Shown here one piece after another: positions 10,397-20,458 of a DNA stretch of 64,000 bases. Within the stretch, counting starts at the first letter, position 1. Each line of letters starts with the position of its first letter. Made by a program: the position numbers and the translations under genes. This DNA is from Eublepharis macularius (taxonomy: Eukaryota; Chordata; Lepidosauria; Squamata; Eublepharidae), in the NCBI RefSeq assembly GCF_028583425.1, contig NC_072801.1, forward strand, positions 24,820,001-24,884,000. Reading direction: 5' to 3'. Under the pieces are notes generated by a model. It searched no databases. It was not told the origin of the DNA and worked only from the letters and a program-made list of their open reading frames with translations.

Positions 10397-10528
10397 CCTG
10401 GATATCCACCATTTCTACTATAGGCACCATTATCTATCTCAACTGCCATTTCCTCCAAGGAAACTCAATTCTGAAGATCAGTTGTAATTCTGAAAGGATG
10501 CCAGGCCTAACTGGAAATGGGAACCCTA
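10397..10528. mobile_element. H3-type element fragment
   Basis: It contains 'ttcctccaaggaaactcaattctgaagatcagttgtaatt' and ends 'atgggaaccctaa', matching one end of family H3. The other end is missing. Confidence 0.4.
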
Positions 10529-10533
10529 AATGT

Positions 10534-11340
10534 AAGAAGATGCCCCCTCTCATTAACAAAGGTTATTAACAGTTTTATTACCATACATATTTGTAAGTTG
10601 TATGCAAATTTAAGGAACCTCCCCCCCCATTTTTCTAAACAGCACTACTGGGGGGGGGGGAACACCTGGTTAGGAGGATAACCTGCCTGTTAAAAAGGGT
10701 TGATCTCTAATATTGGCAGAAAGGCCTTTAAATGCAAACACAGCAGCCCTAAGTTCAAAGATAAACTTCCCCCAGATGTCTGCAAGGAAGTGGGAAATTT
10801 AGGATGCTTGTTACAGCTGTTTTTTTAATAAAAAAATCGCAGTCACCTCTCAAAGGAATTAATCCTTTGAGAGGCAGATAAAGGGATGCTTGTATATGAA
10901 GGGGCTGTAAAGAGGTAAATGTGTTAAGAGAAGTTTTACTACCCACCAAGGCATTTGGGGATTTTTTAAAAGGTATCTAGCAAAATTACTGTGTTGGCTG
11001 AGAGAGAAACAGCTACCCTGAGTAATGGCTGCCTATTGTAAGGATGGCAACTAGGCATAAACAGAAAGACCAAGAGCACAATGCACAGTGGGAGAGAAGA
11101 GTGCAAAGAACGAGAGTTGAATTCTTGAGCGCATCAACACCTGGCGTTGGATGTGGCCTGATTATTTCAGCCCCCATTTGCCAGCTGGCCTCTGAATAAG
11201 AAGTCACCTGGAAAGCAAACTCACAGTGACTGTACTGGCTGCTGGTCTGCTGCTACAAGCAGCCACACCTGGAGAGTGCCCTTCTAGTTTTTCTCCTTGC
11301 CCTGCTCCAATGGAAACAAAGTAGTTTCTAGCACACTGTT
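10534..11340. other. Unrecognised, with a 12-bp hairpin
   Basis: CCTCTCAAAGGA (10846-10857) pairs exactly with 10863-10874 across a 5-base loop. A G10 tract lies near 10652. No gene or known repeat was recognised. Confidence 0.4.
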
Positions 11341-11344
11341 ACTT

Positions 11345-12167
11345 GTCCCAATTGCAGACTCACACAGGCAACAGGCAAGGGAAACTTCCAAGTTGTCTGA
11401 GCAGGTCAAGCACAGTTCCAAAGTTCAGGCACCAATTGGGTAACACTCACAGCTTTGAGTCCAAAGGGATATTCCAGAAACAAGTCCACCTGAACAGGCC
11501 ACGGTCAGAGACAGGCGACTCAGTTCCAAACACAGCGGCAAGGTTAGTAGTAAGCAGACACATTGCTTCCATAGAGCCACTCTCTTTTCGGCTGCTTTTA
11601 ACCCTCACAGTGCTCAGCTGCTTGTGCTATAGCATGCACCTGCCGGCTGTCTCAGTCCTGCTCCTGCAAGCACTCATCATCACTATTGATGCTGGGCCGG
11701 TGCTGTGCTGCTAGCCTGGCACTGCGCCTTCTGGCTTGGAGGGCTGTTCTAGCCCTCCTCTGACAGTGCTCCCGAGGTGATGGAGGGGGAGAGCTGGCCT
11801 AGGCCTCTCCTCTGGTGATGGAGGGGGAGAGCTGGCCTGCACCAGGCTTTCTGTTGCCAGCCTAGGGCTGGGAAGCTGAGGGGGAGAGCTGGCTGGTGCC
11901 TGGCTCTCTGCTGCTGGCCCAGGGCTGGGAAGCTGAGGGGGAGAGCTGGCTGGTGCCTGGCTCTCTGCTGCTGGCCCAGGGCTGGGAAGCTGAGGGGCCG
12001 ATGTGCTGGGACCTGGCTGTGGCTCTATGTCGGAGCCTTCAGAGACTGCCTCCTCCTGCAGTGCCTCTGCCACTGGCTGTGGATCTGGGGCAGGTTGGCC
12101 AGCTGCTTCTTCTGAGGAAGAGTCCTCTGAGTCTCTCTGCTCTGCTGGGCCAGGTTGGTTCATGACA
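11345..12167 (-). mobile_element. Putative solo LTR
   Basis: On the minus strand the segment opens with TGTCATGAACC at 12167 and closes near GGGACAA at 11345. GCAAC precedes it and GTAAC follows, a 4-of-5 match to a 5-bp duplication. A TATA-like 'gttaaaagcagcc' occurs inside at about 11590-11602 (minus strand). A Pro/Ser/Ala-rich frame crosses it but contains the minisatellite and has no known domain. A retrotransposon LTR is my best reading; an unknown repeat or unique sequence remains possible. Confidence 0.35.
11789..11997. repeat. GC-rich minisatellite, 57-bp period
   Basis: The unit start GAGAGCT recurs at 11789, 11827, 11884 and 11941. The first spacing is 38 bp and the next two are exactly 57 bp. 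The last two full units ('ctggctggtgcctggctctc...') are almost identical. Because 57 is divisible by 3, a minus-strand frame stays open through the array. Confidence 0.85.
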
Positions 12168-12307
12168 GTTGCCATGCCTGAGGATGCCGGGGTACATTGA
12201 CTGTTAAGACTGCTGGGAAAGGTCCTGGTGGGTCAATGGCCGGGGGTGGGGTGGGGATCCAAACCATTGCTATGTCCCCTGGCAGCAAATTCCACAACTA
12301 ATAATAA

Positions 12308-12726
12308 TAGGGATTCCAGAGTCCCCTACCCTTCCGGTGGCAGGGCAGGAGAACCGGCGCTTACCTGTTTGGGGTCCGTGAGTGCTCCTTGCTCATGTGC
12401 ATGCTCCCACGCCTATGCATTGATGTCACTTTTGGGAAGTGGAAGTGCAGAAGTGCACGCACGCTTCTCAGCAGGCCAATTTGGGTCCCAAACGGACTCG
12501 ATTAAGCTCATTTGGAGCCAATATCAGCCCATGCTGAGAAGTGCAGGGGAGCTCTCAGGGGTGGCATTATGACGTCATTCCCACTGATATCATCGTGCTG
12601 CCCCGGGAGTATACTTAGGGTGATGTTCCCCCACCTTTCCTCCCCTGCTGGCCAAGTTAGTAGAGGCAAGGGGTGGAGGGTGGGAGCAGGGGATCCATCA
12701 CCCCCAGTGGGGGAATGGCATCCCTA
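12308..12726 (-). mobile_element. hAT-like element, family H4, copy 1
   Basis: A 419-bp element bounded by TAGGGATTCC and GGCATCCCTA has a perfect 8-bp duplication, AATAATAA (12300-12307 and 12727-12734). The interior matches 12815-13184 and 38733-39063 in part (blocks such as 'tggccaagt' and 'ggggatcc', inverted relative to them). It is GC-rich and has no transposase frame. Confidence 0.75.
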
Positions 12727-13320
12727 AATAATAATAACTGTGTTTATATACCTCTCTTCTAGACAGATTAGTGCCTCACTCAGAGCTGTGAACAAGTTAA
12801 TGTTATTATTATTCTAGGGGTGCCATTCTCCCACCTGGGGTGGAGGATCCCCTGCCCCCTCCCCTTGCCCCCACTTACTTGGCCAGCAGGGGAGCATGCT
12901 TCCCAGGACGCCCCCCCCCCCAGGTGGTGCAGTGTATTTCCGGGCAGTGTGGCACACTCCCGCGCCCATAGAGGCCCGATTCAGCCCCGTGGTGAGCGCG
13001 GGAGTGCTCCCAGGCCACCCTTTGACCCACATGATGATGTCACTTCCCAAAAATGACATCATCATGCGAAATGGGAGTGCACGCACATTGTGCACATGTG
13101 CAAAAAAGGAACACACAAATGCAGCTAGATAAGTGCAAGGCTCCCAATCTCCCGCCAGGGGAATCAGGGGACCTGGCAACCTTATATTATCCCGACAATA
13201 CAGTTGAGTAGCTGCAGCTAAGAGGAATGGCTTCCCTACGAAGCTCATGGCAGTAGTGGGATTTGAACCAGCAGAGTGCTGATTTGCAACCATCCACTTA
13301 ACCGCTGTGCTACAGCAGCT
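12727..13320 (-). repeat. CORE-SINE-like repeat split by an H4 element
   Basis: The left part 12727-12814 ('aataataactgtgtttatatacc...cactcagagctgtgaaca') resembles 57640-57718. After the H4 insertion, 13193-13320 contains 'gggatttgaaccagcagag' and 'ttaaccgctgtgctacagcag', a tRNA-like head on the minus strand. The two parts read as one minus-strand SINE. Confidence 0.5.
12815..13184 (+). mobile_element. hAT-like element, family H4, copy 2
   Basis: The ends are TAGGGGTGCCATTCTCCC and GGGGACCTGGCAACCTTA, flanked by TATTATTC (12807-12814) and TATTATCC (13185-13192), 7 of 8. The 188-aa minus-strand frame starting at 13380 is a chance frame running through it. Two H4 copies in opposite directions lie only 88 bp apart. 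Confidence 0.75.
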
Positions 13321-13484
13321 CTGTAGCTGAGGAATGAGAAAATACTTTCTTTTCCCTATCCTGACTCTATTGCTGATCAATTTGTGCTTCGGAAGAGGTA
13401 TTCCAAGCCTGAATGCTTACCATTTATTTTGTTTTTTAATGAGATTAATAAGACAACTTTCATAGGGCCTGGGAACAGAGTCAT

Positions 13485-13580
13485 GAAGAGGTAGACCCAT
13501 CAACGGCCACTGGCTAAAGGGAACCTCCATATTCCAAGACAGTAAGCTTCTGAATACCAGTGAGTAGGAGGCAACATTGA
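13485..13580 (+). mobile_element. CR1-type LINE 3' fragment
   Basis: The series 'gaggtagacccatcaacggcc', 'gggaacctccatattcc', 'ctgaataccagtgagtaggaggcaacatt' matches the 3' region at 60880-61010, same strand. Confidence 0.5.
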
Positions 13581-13932
13581 AGGTGATGAAATAGGTGACT
13601 TAACATACTTCGGACTTTGCGGGAGGGTGGGGGGCTGTGTCTCTCTCCATGTGTTTGTGTAACTCTCTTGATAGGAAGCTGCTTCTCTTTATCTAAGGAG
13701 GGAATGCCTCCTGATGCTTCCTCTGTCTCTGGGGAGATTTTTTCTTTCTTGCCTTATGGCCCTTCCAAGGGGAAGGAGGTGTTCTTCAGAGCTCCTGCCA
13801 CGAAGGCCTCATACATATGCCCACAGGCAGACACAATGCCAGATTAGCTGGCTGTGCTCCATATGGAAAGTTCTCCTTTAGACTAGGATTTTTTCCTTTC
13901 TGCTCCAAGATACGCCATAAATGGAGTTTACC
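13581..13932. other. No recognised feature
   Basis: Nothing identifiable. The short frames lack domains. Confidence 0.4.
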
Positions 13933-14188
13933 CAGGCCTTTTTTTTCAGCTGGAACGCAGTGGAATGGAGTTCCGGAACCTCTTGAAAATGGTCACGTGG
14001 CTGGTGGCCCCGCCCCCTGATCTCCAGACAGAGGGGAGTTGAGATTGCCCTCCATGCCATGGCACGGAGGGCAATCTAAACTCCCCTCTATCTGAAGATC
14101 AGGGGGCAGGGCCACCAGCCATGTGACCATTTTCTCCAACAGCAACCCACTGAGTTCCACCGCCTTTTTTCCCAGAAAAAAAGCCCTG
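13933..14188 (-). mobile_element. Hairpin hAT-like MITE, family H1, copy 2
   Basis: A 256-bp copy in reverse orientation relative to copy 1 begins CAGGCCTTTTTTTTCAGC and ends CAGAAAAAAAGCCCTG. The 8-bp duplication AGTTTACC is perfect (13925-13932 and 14189-14196). The inner inverted arms centre on the 'tccatgccatggcacgga' region near 14050-14070. Confidence 0.93.
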
Positions 14189-14196
14189 AGTTTACC

Positions 14197-15079
14197 TCAA
14201 TAAAGTGTAAGTTCTATCTTTTCCACAATTTGATTTCTTGAGGATTAATTACTGCACATTGAAGGAAATGCTTCTGATAATTCTGCTACAAAATAAAATA
14301 TAGATCTTTCTAATAAGGGGAAGGCCACAACCTCTCTGTCCTGTTGTTAGCCCTCCAGAGTAACCAGTTGGCCGCTGTGTTTCTTTGGCCTGATCCGACA
14401 AGGGTCTGTTTCTGAGCACTGGTGCAAATGAAGTGCATCTGGATGTATCCCTTTTCTTTCCCCTACTCATAGCCAAATCCATCTCCCTCCCTTCCCCCAC
14501 CCTTGCTTCCTCAGTCTGTGAATATCATTTTTTTGGGTTGATTCATTCATTCATTCATTCATTGAATAAAGGCATCATCACTGTTATTATTCTTATTATC
14601 CCCGCCGCCGTCCCGTTCATCACACCATTATATTATTTGCATTGCAGAGCTGAAGAAGATTTCAGGTTGAGGCAGGAAATTTGCGCAACTTGTTATTACT
14701 ACAATCAGCCAAAGTGAGAATTGGATCGGTAAGGGGTTGGCAAGAGGGCACCTCTCCTAGCGGGATGCCGAGGCTTCGTCCAATTGCAGCTGGCTGCAGC
14801 TAGCGCTGAGCAGGAGCCGGCAGCAGCCGGTGACATGTCTAGTGTGTCCTCCTGGAAAGTGTAAATGGATGTGTGTGGGTATTTGCATTGTGTGCATTTT
14901 CCTGCCTTGGCAAGGGTATTAAAAAACAGGAAAAATTATTGCCTCTGCTGTGATTATGTGTGCAAAACCCCAAAACATGGTGTTCAATTTAATACAGTTA
15001 TCTAGGGCTCTCTAGAAGGATCCCCACTCCTCCTCTCTGCTTTCAGTGATGGAAATGAACACAAGCGTGCTTTCAAGGC
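14197..15079. other. Unrecognised, with an (ATTC)n microsatellite
   Basis: An ATTC-type run lies at 14541-14563. The rest has no recognised repeat or gene; the small frame at 14433-14717 is low-complexity at its start and domainless. Confidence 0.4.
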
Positions 15080-16215
15080 AGGCCCTTTGACTATTGAGGT
15101 CAGTATTGTCTGCTCTGACTGGCAGCTACTATCTAGGGATTTCACATCACCTACTACTTGATCCTTTTAACTGGAGATGTTGGGGATTGAACTTGTGACC
15201 AACTTCATGCCAACCAGATGCTCTACCACTGACCTACAGCCTCCTCTCTTAATGAAGCGGCCCTATACCCTCGATCTATCAATCTTACCTACTCTAATGG
15301 ACAGCAGCTCTCCAGGGTCACAAGAAGCTCTTCACATCCCCGACTCCTGGATCCCTGTAAGATAACGGGAATCAAACCTGGGAACTTCTGCATGCAAAGC
15401 AGATACTTTGCTACTGAGCAGCAACCCCTTCGCAAAGGAAACCATTGTTTGCTGATTACTTGAAGCTGCCTTCTGCTGAGTCAGACCATGGGTATATGAA
15501 GATCAGCCTTCCCTGCTCTATTTATTTATTTATTTATTTATTTAATCGCATTTCTAGACTGCCCTCCCCGTCAGACGTTCTCCAGGGTCTCAAGGCAGAG
15601 GACTTTTTCATCACCTCCTATCTGATCCATTTTTAAAAACTGAAGGTGCCATGGATTGAACCTGGGACCTTCTGCGAGCGAAGGACATGCTCTACCACTG
15701 ATCCACTGTCTTATCCTAAATGAAGTTGCCTTATACTGAGCTGAACCCTGGTCTCCTCTGACTAGCAGTGGTTCTCCATGGCTTCAGGCAGAGGTCTTTC
15801 ACATCACGTCCTACCTGATTGTTTTAACTGGAGATGCTGGGGATTGAACCTGTGACCTTTTGATGCTTTACCACTGATCTAAGGACCCTCTGGAATAGTG
15901 TAGGCTTGAATGCACAAACGATGCCTTCTCCAGAGTCAGATCCCTGGGCTTTCAAGATCAATCTTGTCTGACAGGCAGTGGTTCTCTAGGGTCTCCGGCG
16001 GACGTCTTTCACATCACCTCCTGCCTGATCCTTGTCCAAATACATGGCTCATTAGATATCTCACCCTGTTGGCCTCATCGACTTCACAGTGTAATCTCCC
16101 TTGAGTCTCAGTGAAAGGCAGACTTAGAAAATAGTAAATAAATAAATAGTAATAGGACTATATGCACGGAGGGCAAGAATTCTGCCACTGAGCCACTGCC
16201 CCACTCCCATAAACT
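15080..16215 (-). repeat. Cluster of five tRNA-derived SINEs (family T), same orientation
   Basis: Five minus-strand copies lie head to tail at about 15080-15250, 15262-15440, 15460-15715, 15721-15890 and 15925-16210. Each has the family order 'ctctgactggcag', 'tctccagggtct', 'tttcacatcacctcctacctgatcctttt', 'ggggattgaacctgtgacc' and 'gctctaccactga'. The third contains a (TTTA)n expansion near 15521-15544 and LINE-tail-like sequence. The fifth is interrupted at about 16040-16150 by a retroelement tail ending 'agtaaataaataaatag'. Confidence 0.75.
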
Positions 16216-16319
16216 GCAGGCCCCGAAGGTCTACTTACACAACAAAGCATATATTCATTTGTTGTCTGTTAAACTGTTCCAAACAACCCTGGGACTTGTA
16301 CATTGTTCAGTACAGTGAG

Positions 16320-16607
16320 CAGGGCCTTTTTGGGGGGGAAAGAGGTGGTGGGACTCAGGACCGCACAATGACGTCACTTTGGGTCAGCTGGAACAAGGGG
16401 GGAGTTTTTTAAAGTTTAAATTGCCCTCGGCGAAAATGGTCATATGGCCGGTGGCTCCACCCCCTGATCTCCAGACAGAGGGGAGTTTACATTGGCTCTA
16501 AACTCCCCTCTGTCTGGAGATCAGGGGGTGGGGCCACCGGCCATGTGACCATTTTCAAGCGGTGCCGGAACTCCATTCCACCGCGTTCCAGCTGGAAAAA
16601 AGCCCTG
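16320..16607 (+). mobile_element. Hairpin hAT-like MITE, family H1, copy 3 (long class)
   Basis: A 288-bp copy has termini CAGGGCCTTTTTGG and AAAAAAGCCCTG and a perfect duplication ACAGTGAG (16312-16319 and 16608-16615). It belongs to the subclass with an added left block ('gaccgcacaatgacgtcac', 'gggtcagctggaacaagg') also seen in copies 4 and 6. Confidence 0.93.
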
Positions 16608-16615
16608 ACAGTGAG

Positions 16616-17089
16616 AGATCTTTCTTCATAATCCTGCATCTCCTGCCCGGCTTCCTGCTAGCACAGCTCAGTTCCCCCTTCCCCACACCCTTTTTTTGCA
16701 TTTCAAAACTTTAATTCATTTTCATTAAATCTGTTATCACAAACATTTCCCTCTCTTTTTTGTTATTACCTACCTAGACAGAAGGGAGAGAGAAAAACAC
16801 ACTTGAGGGAAATCTGTCCCCTCAGGCATAAAAGTTTTGATAATAATCGTAAACCAGGAAAGCAGGCTGCATGGCAGAATCCTTCCTCAGCTTCTTTCAC
16901 ATCCCACTTCTTATTAAGATGATATTTTACATTTTAAATAGCTGAGATACCAAAAAGCATTAACAAAGTATTGGGGGAAATGCCTAGAAGACTATGATGC
17001 TGTCCTCCAGACCAGGAATCCCCAAATCATTTTTTAAAAAGCTTCTAAATCTCATTGGTACAATCCTGACCACAATACTTGTGTGTGTT
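16616..17089. other. No recognised feature
   Basis: No identifiable gene. Possibly degraded LINE sequence towards the right end, leading into the tail described next. Confidence 0.35.
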
Positions 17090-17236
17090 TTTTAAAAACG
17101 ATTGGCTGTATTCTTGTGGGTTCCCCTCAATGGTAGTGATACGTTTTTTAGGTTTAACATATAATAATGACTGTTGTTTTTAATGCTGTAAACTGCCTTG
17201 GGCCTTGTTTGACGAGAGGTGGCATAAAAGTCAAAT
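17090..17236 (+). mobile_element. LINE 3'-end fragment
   Basis: It contains 'gttgtttttaatgctgtaaactgccttggg...' followed by 'aggtggcataaaagtcaaataaataaat', the typical L2/CR1-like 3' end with an AAAT-type tail. The tail served as the insertion target of the adjoining SINE. Confidence 0.5.
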
Positions 17237-17248
17237 AAATAAATACTA

Positions 17249-17544
17249 AGAGCCCCATGGTGCAGAGTGGTAAGCTGCAGTACTGCAGCCCAAACTCCGC
17301 TCACGACCTGAGTTCGATCCCGGCGGAAGCCGGGTTCAGGTAGCCGGCTCAAGGTTGACTCAGCCTTCCATCCTTCCAAGGTCAGTAAAATGAGTACCCA
17401 GTTTCCTGGGAGTAAAGTGTAGATGACAGGAAGGCAATGGCAAACCACCCCATAACAAAAAGTCTGCCAAGAAAACGTGATGCAACATCCCCTCATGGGT
17501 CAGTAATGACTTGGTGCTGCACAGGGGACTACCTTTACCTTTTT
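17249..17544 (+). mobile_element. Sauria-type SINE, complete
   Basis: The tRNA-like head ('gccccatggtgcagagtgg', B-box-like 'gagttcgatccc') is followed by the body 'ggttcaggtagccggctcaagg', 'ggtcagtaaaatgagtaccc', 'ggcaatggcaaaccacccc' and the 3' end 'gggactacctttaccttt', which fits Sauria SINEs with a Bov-B-like tail. A perfect 12-bp duplication AAATAAATACTA flanks it (17237-17248 and 17545-17556). Confidence 0.85.
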
Positions 17545-17556
17545 AAATAAATACTA

Positions 17557-17924
17557 GATGACACCTTAGAAGTGGGAAAGAGCTATACATGATTTCCAGT
17601 AACCAGTCAGTGGATCTTCATCCCCAGTGATCCCGTTTCCTGTGCCTAGTCCCACTATTCTGGTACCTGACTCCAGAAAACCCACGGTCACTACTGGATT
17701 CTCCAAGAAAGCACCAAGGTGCCTTTTGAAATGATAACTCTTGTTGCTGGAATTTGCATCCTCTGTCCCTTAGATATCTAGAAGTTCATATTCTCTATGG
17801 GCATCTCTTTTCTAGTACAAATGTGTCAATGTGTGCATTTGAATGCTAAATCACCAAGCAGAACTGAGCTTTTGGTCTGATGCACCAGCAAAAATTATTT
17901 GGAACTGCTTGCAATGTAATAGTG
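17557..17924. other. No recognised feature
   Basis: Nothing supportable. No repeats or exons recognised. Confidence 0.4.
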
Positions 17925-18130
17925 TAGCAGCGTAGTTAGAGTGGTGGACTAGGAGACTGAGATTTGAATCTCCACTCTGCCTGGTGACCCTGGGCCAGCC
18001 ACACATGCCTAGCCTTACCTACCTCATAGAGTTGTCGAGAGGATAAAATGCAGAGGGGGAGAATGTTGTAATCTACGTTGGGCCCCCATTGGAGGGGGCC
18101 CAAAGAAAGTAAATAATTATCCGATAAATT
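17925..18130 (+). repeat. MIR-like CORE-SINE
   Basis: The head 'agtgtagcagcgtagttagagtgg' and B-box-like 'gatttgaatctccac' precede 'gtgaccctgggccagccaca', 'cttacctacctcatagagttgtcgagaggataaaatg' and a short AT-rich end ('aagtaaataattatc'). Confidence 0.7.
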
Positions 18131-18185
18131 ATGTCACAGGTTTAGTGTATCCTTATCCAACCGTCTGGGCTGTGTGCATCACCTC

Positions 18186-18543
18186 CAGGGCCAGCGCGCC
18201 CATAGAGGCCAGGTAGGCAGTGGCCTCAGGTGCGAGGGCACTGGAGAGGCGCCAGAGGGGGTGTCAGGGGCGGAGGCGTGCGCCGCGGAGTTGGCGTGGC
18301 TGGCCCGCAGCTACTGCAGCCAGCCAGCCCCATGCCGCTGCCACTGCTGCCGCCGCCACACAACCCAGCCGGGTGCAGCAGCCACAAGCCACTGCCGGGG
18401 CGGCGTGCAGAGCGTGGAGCAGCCTCCGCCCGCCACCCCAGCCATCCACCAGCGAATTCCCCCAGCTTGGGCTGCGTGATGATGTCATCACACAGTCGGG
18501 GGGGGGGTTGCCGCAGGCGCCAGAAACCCTGGCCCTGGCAGTG
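18186..18543. mobile_element. GC-rich hAT-like element (family H5)
   Basis: A 358-bp CpG-rich insertion starts CAGGGCCAGCGCGCCC and ends CCTGGCCCTGGCAGTG. It is flanked by a perfect 8-bp duplication ATCACCTC (18178-18185 and 18544-18551). The frames of 100-166 aa that cross it are GC-driven chance frames. It contains the palindrome TGATGATGTCATCA near 18477-18490. Confidence 0.8.
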
Positions 18544-18551
18544 ATCACCTC

Positions 18552-20244
18552 AAACAGAAATGGTTCACAGTGGAATTGTTTGGCTTGCTGCAGACCCCCC
18601 CCCCTGACTGTTTCTGTTTTGAGTAACAATTCAGGGTGGAGGAGAGGCAAAAGCTTAGACAGATTAGTTACAGTGTATATGAAGAAGAGGGAGGAATACA
18701 AAAATTATAGAGAACTATGACAGAGTTCACAGGTTTGATGCAGAACCCCCACCCTTTGAAATCTGTCTCTGTGGAATTCCCACCCTATGGACCTCAACCC
18801 TCAGGCAGAGGGGTCCCAACTAGTCTGCCCAAAGTTTCTGTCCATTCTCAGGACTGGGTCCCTGCCCTAACACCTCTGTCGTGCTTCTAAGTGACATGTC
18901 TGTGGTGACTCCACTAATGTGACGCTGCTTCTTTTCCTCCCGCAAATGAACAGGCCTGAAGTCACACACACCCTTGGAAGCCTGCTATTCTCCCCAGAGC
19001 CAACCAGCTGGAGTGCTGGCCAATGATTAAAAGAAACCCTCCCTTTCAAAAAAATAGCTTTGATAAGGATTGATGGCTTTGTGAAATTGGACATTCTGGA
19101 TCTAATGATCTCTGAATGTCTCCCCACTGAGGCCACGCTGAGGAGGGGGGGAGAGGGATGGAAAACCCTCTGCAGAGATGGCCAGATCAGAGGGGGATCC
19201 ACGTCACCTCCAAGATTGGCCATGCAGCCGCCTTTCACGCACACACAAACACAAAATATGACTTTCAAAAAGAAAAGGTTTGCTACAGTACAGAATGATG
19301 GGAGCTGCCTCAGGGCAGAGAGACTGGAAAATCGCTTTCTGATGGCCCCCAGGCCTGTGGCTTGGTGGGAGGGGGATGAAAGAAACCCTCCTGGAGTCCC
19401 TCAGCCAGAAAGCTTTGTCGGAGGATCAAAGAGACTTACTGATGTCAGACAATCTGCCACCTAGGACTGGCATACAGGCATTTTGATACACGCCATGAAT
19501 CCAGATGAGGCTTAGCTCACAGTGGTCCTGTCCCCAAACGGCTTGTTGATGACAAACTTTACTTCTGTGCCTCTGGGGTAGGAGTGCACCCACCCAATTA
19601 TTCCAAGGAGCAACTATTACTATTTGGAAAAAAAATAGCACGGCTAGTTTAACAGCAGATTAGCATTTTTGCAAATATTTTAACACCGTTTTCGTTTTAA
19701 GCAATCTTAAGTAGGCCCATTTTCTCTCTCTGCCATGTAGTGCTGTCTCTTCTCACACAGATCCAAAGGTCTATCTGAATTCCTTGTTGTTAACCCCTCT
19801 CTCTAGCCAGGTGTATGTGACCCATCCACATGTTGACTGGACATGCACAGACAGACAGACCGACAGACAGAGAGCGCATGCGTGCGCGCACAGGCAGAGT
19901 GCGCTGGACCTGCCACCTCCCTCTGTGCGTGATTGGCAGTTCATGATCATGATATTCTCCCCATTCAACTTCTCTATCCTTGCATACATTTTAGTGAATG
20001 CACATATATCCTGCCAGTATGTGCTTACATGTGTTTGTAAGAACAAGGCAATGCATGTTCACTTGACTTACGAAGCCAGGGACCAGTGCACAGGTTCAGC
20101 TGTACGTGCATTGAGTGTAATATGAGAATTGCTCAACTCGTGTATAAAGAAAAATAAAGTGTACACAGTACACAGATTGTATAGAAGTTTGCTATAACTT
20201 TTGAACTTCTGTCTTTTTCATCTTCCTCCATGCGACAGTTTTTG
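18552..20244. other. Mostly unrecognised
   Basis: A short CAGA-type run lies at about 19850-19872. The stretch 19990-20130 resembles 9680-9830. No exon or named repeat recognised. Confidence 0.35.
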
Positions 20245-20458
20245 GCACCATGTCGGGCAAGTGGGGGCTGGAGTCCTTCCAGAATTACAACTATTCTCCA
20301 GACTACAGAGGTCAGTTCACCTGGAGGAAATGGCAGCTTCAGAAGGTGGACTCTGTGGCATCACTTTCCTGCTGAGTTCTCTCCCCTCCCCAAATCCCAC
20401 CCTCCCCAAGTTCTGCCCCCAAATCTCCAGGAATTGCCCGACTCAGAGCAGGCAACCC
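20245..20458 (+). mobile_element. Small hAT-like element, family H3
   Basis: The body is 'ccagaattacaactattctcc', 'cacctggaggaaatggcagc' and 'aaatctccaggaattgcc', with end AGGCAACCCTA. The left terminus is diverged. Confidence 0.6.

Noticed and set aside
11711..12175. 154-aa Pro/Ser/Ala-rich frame as a host gene
   Set aside because: It is dominated by a minisatellite whose period is a multiple of 3, lies in a putative LTR, and shows no recognisable domain or exon structure.
12814..13380. 188-aa minus-strand open frame
   Set aside because: It runs through the H4 element at 12815-13184 and the flanking SINE, with no domain. The length is explained by GC-rich composition.
18220..18720. 166-aa frame and overlapping frames at 18174-18544
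   Set aside because: They lie mostly inside the GC-rich element 18186-18543, which has an 8-bp target duplication. Open frames on several strands there reflect base composition.
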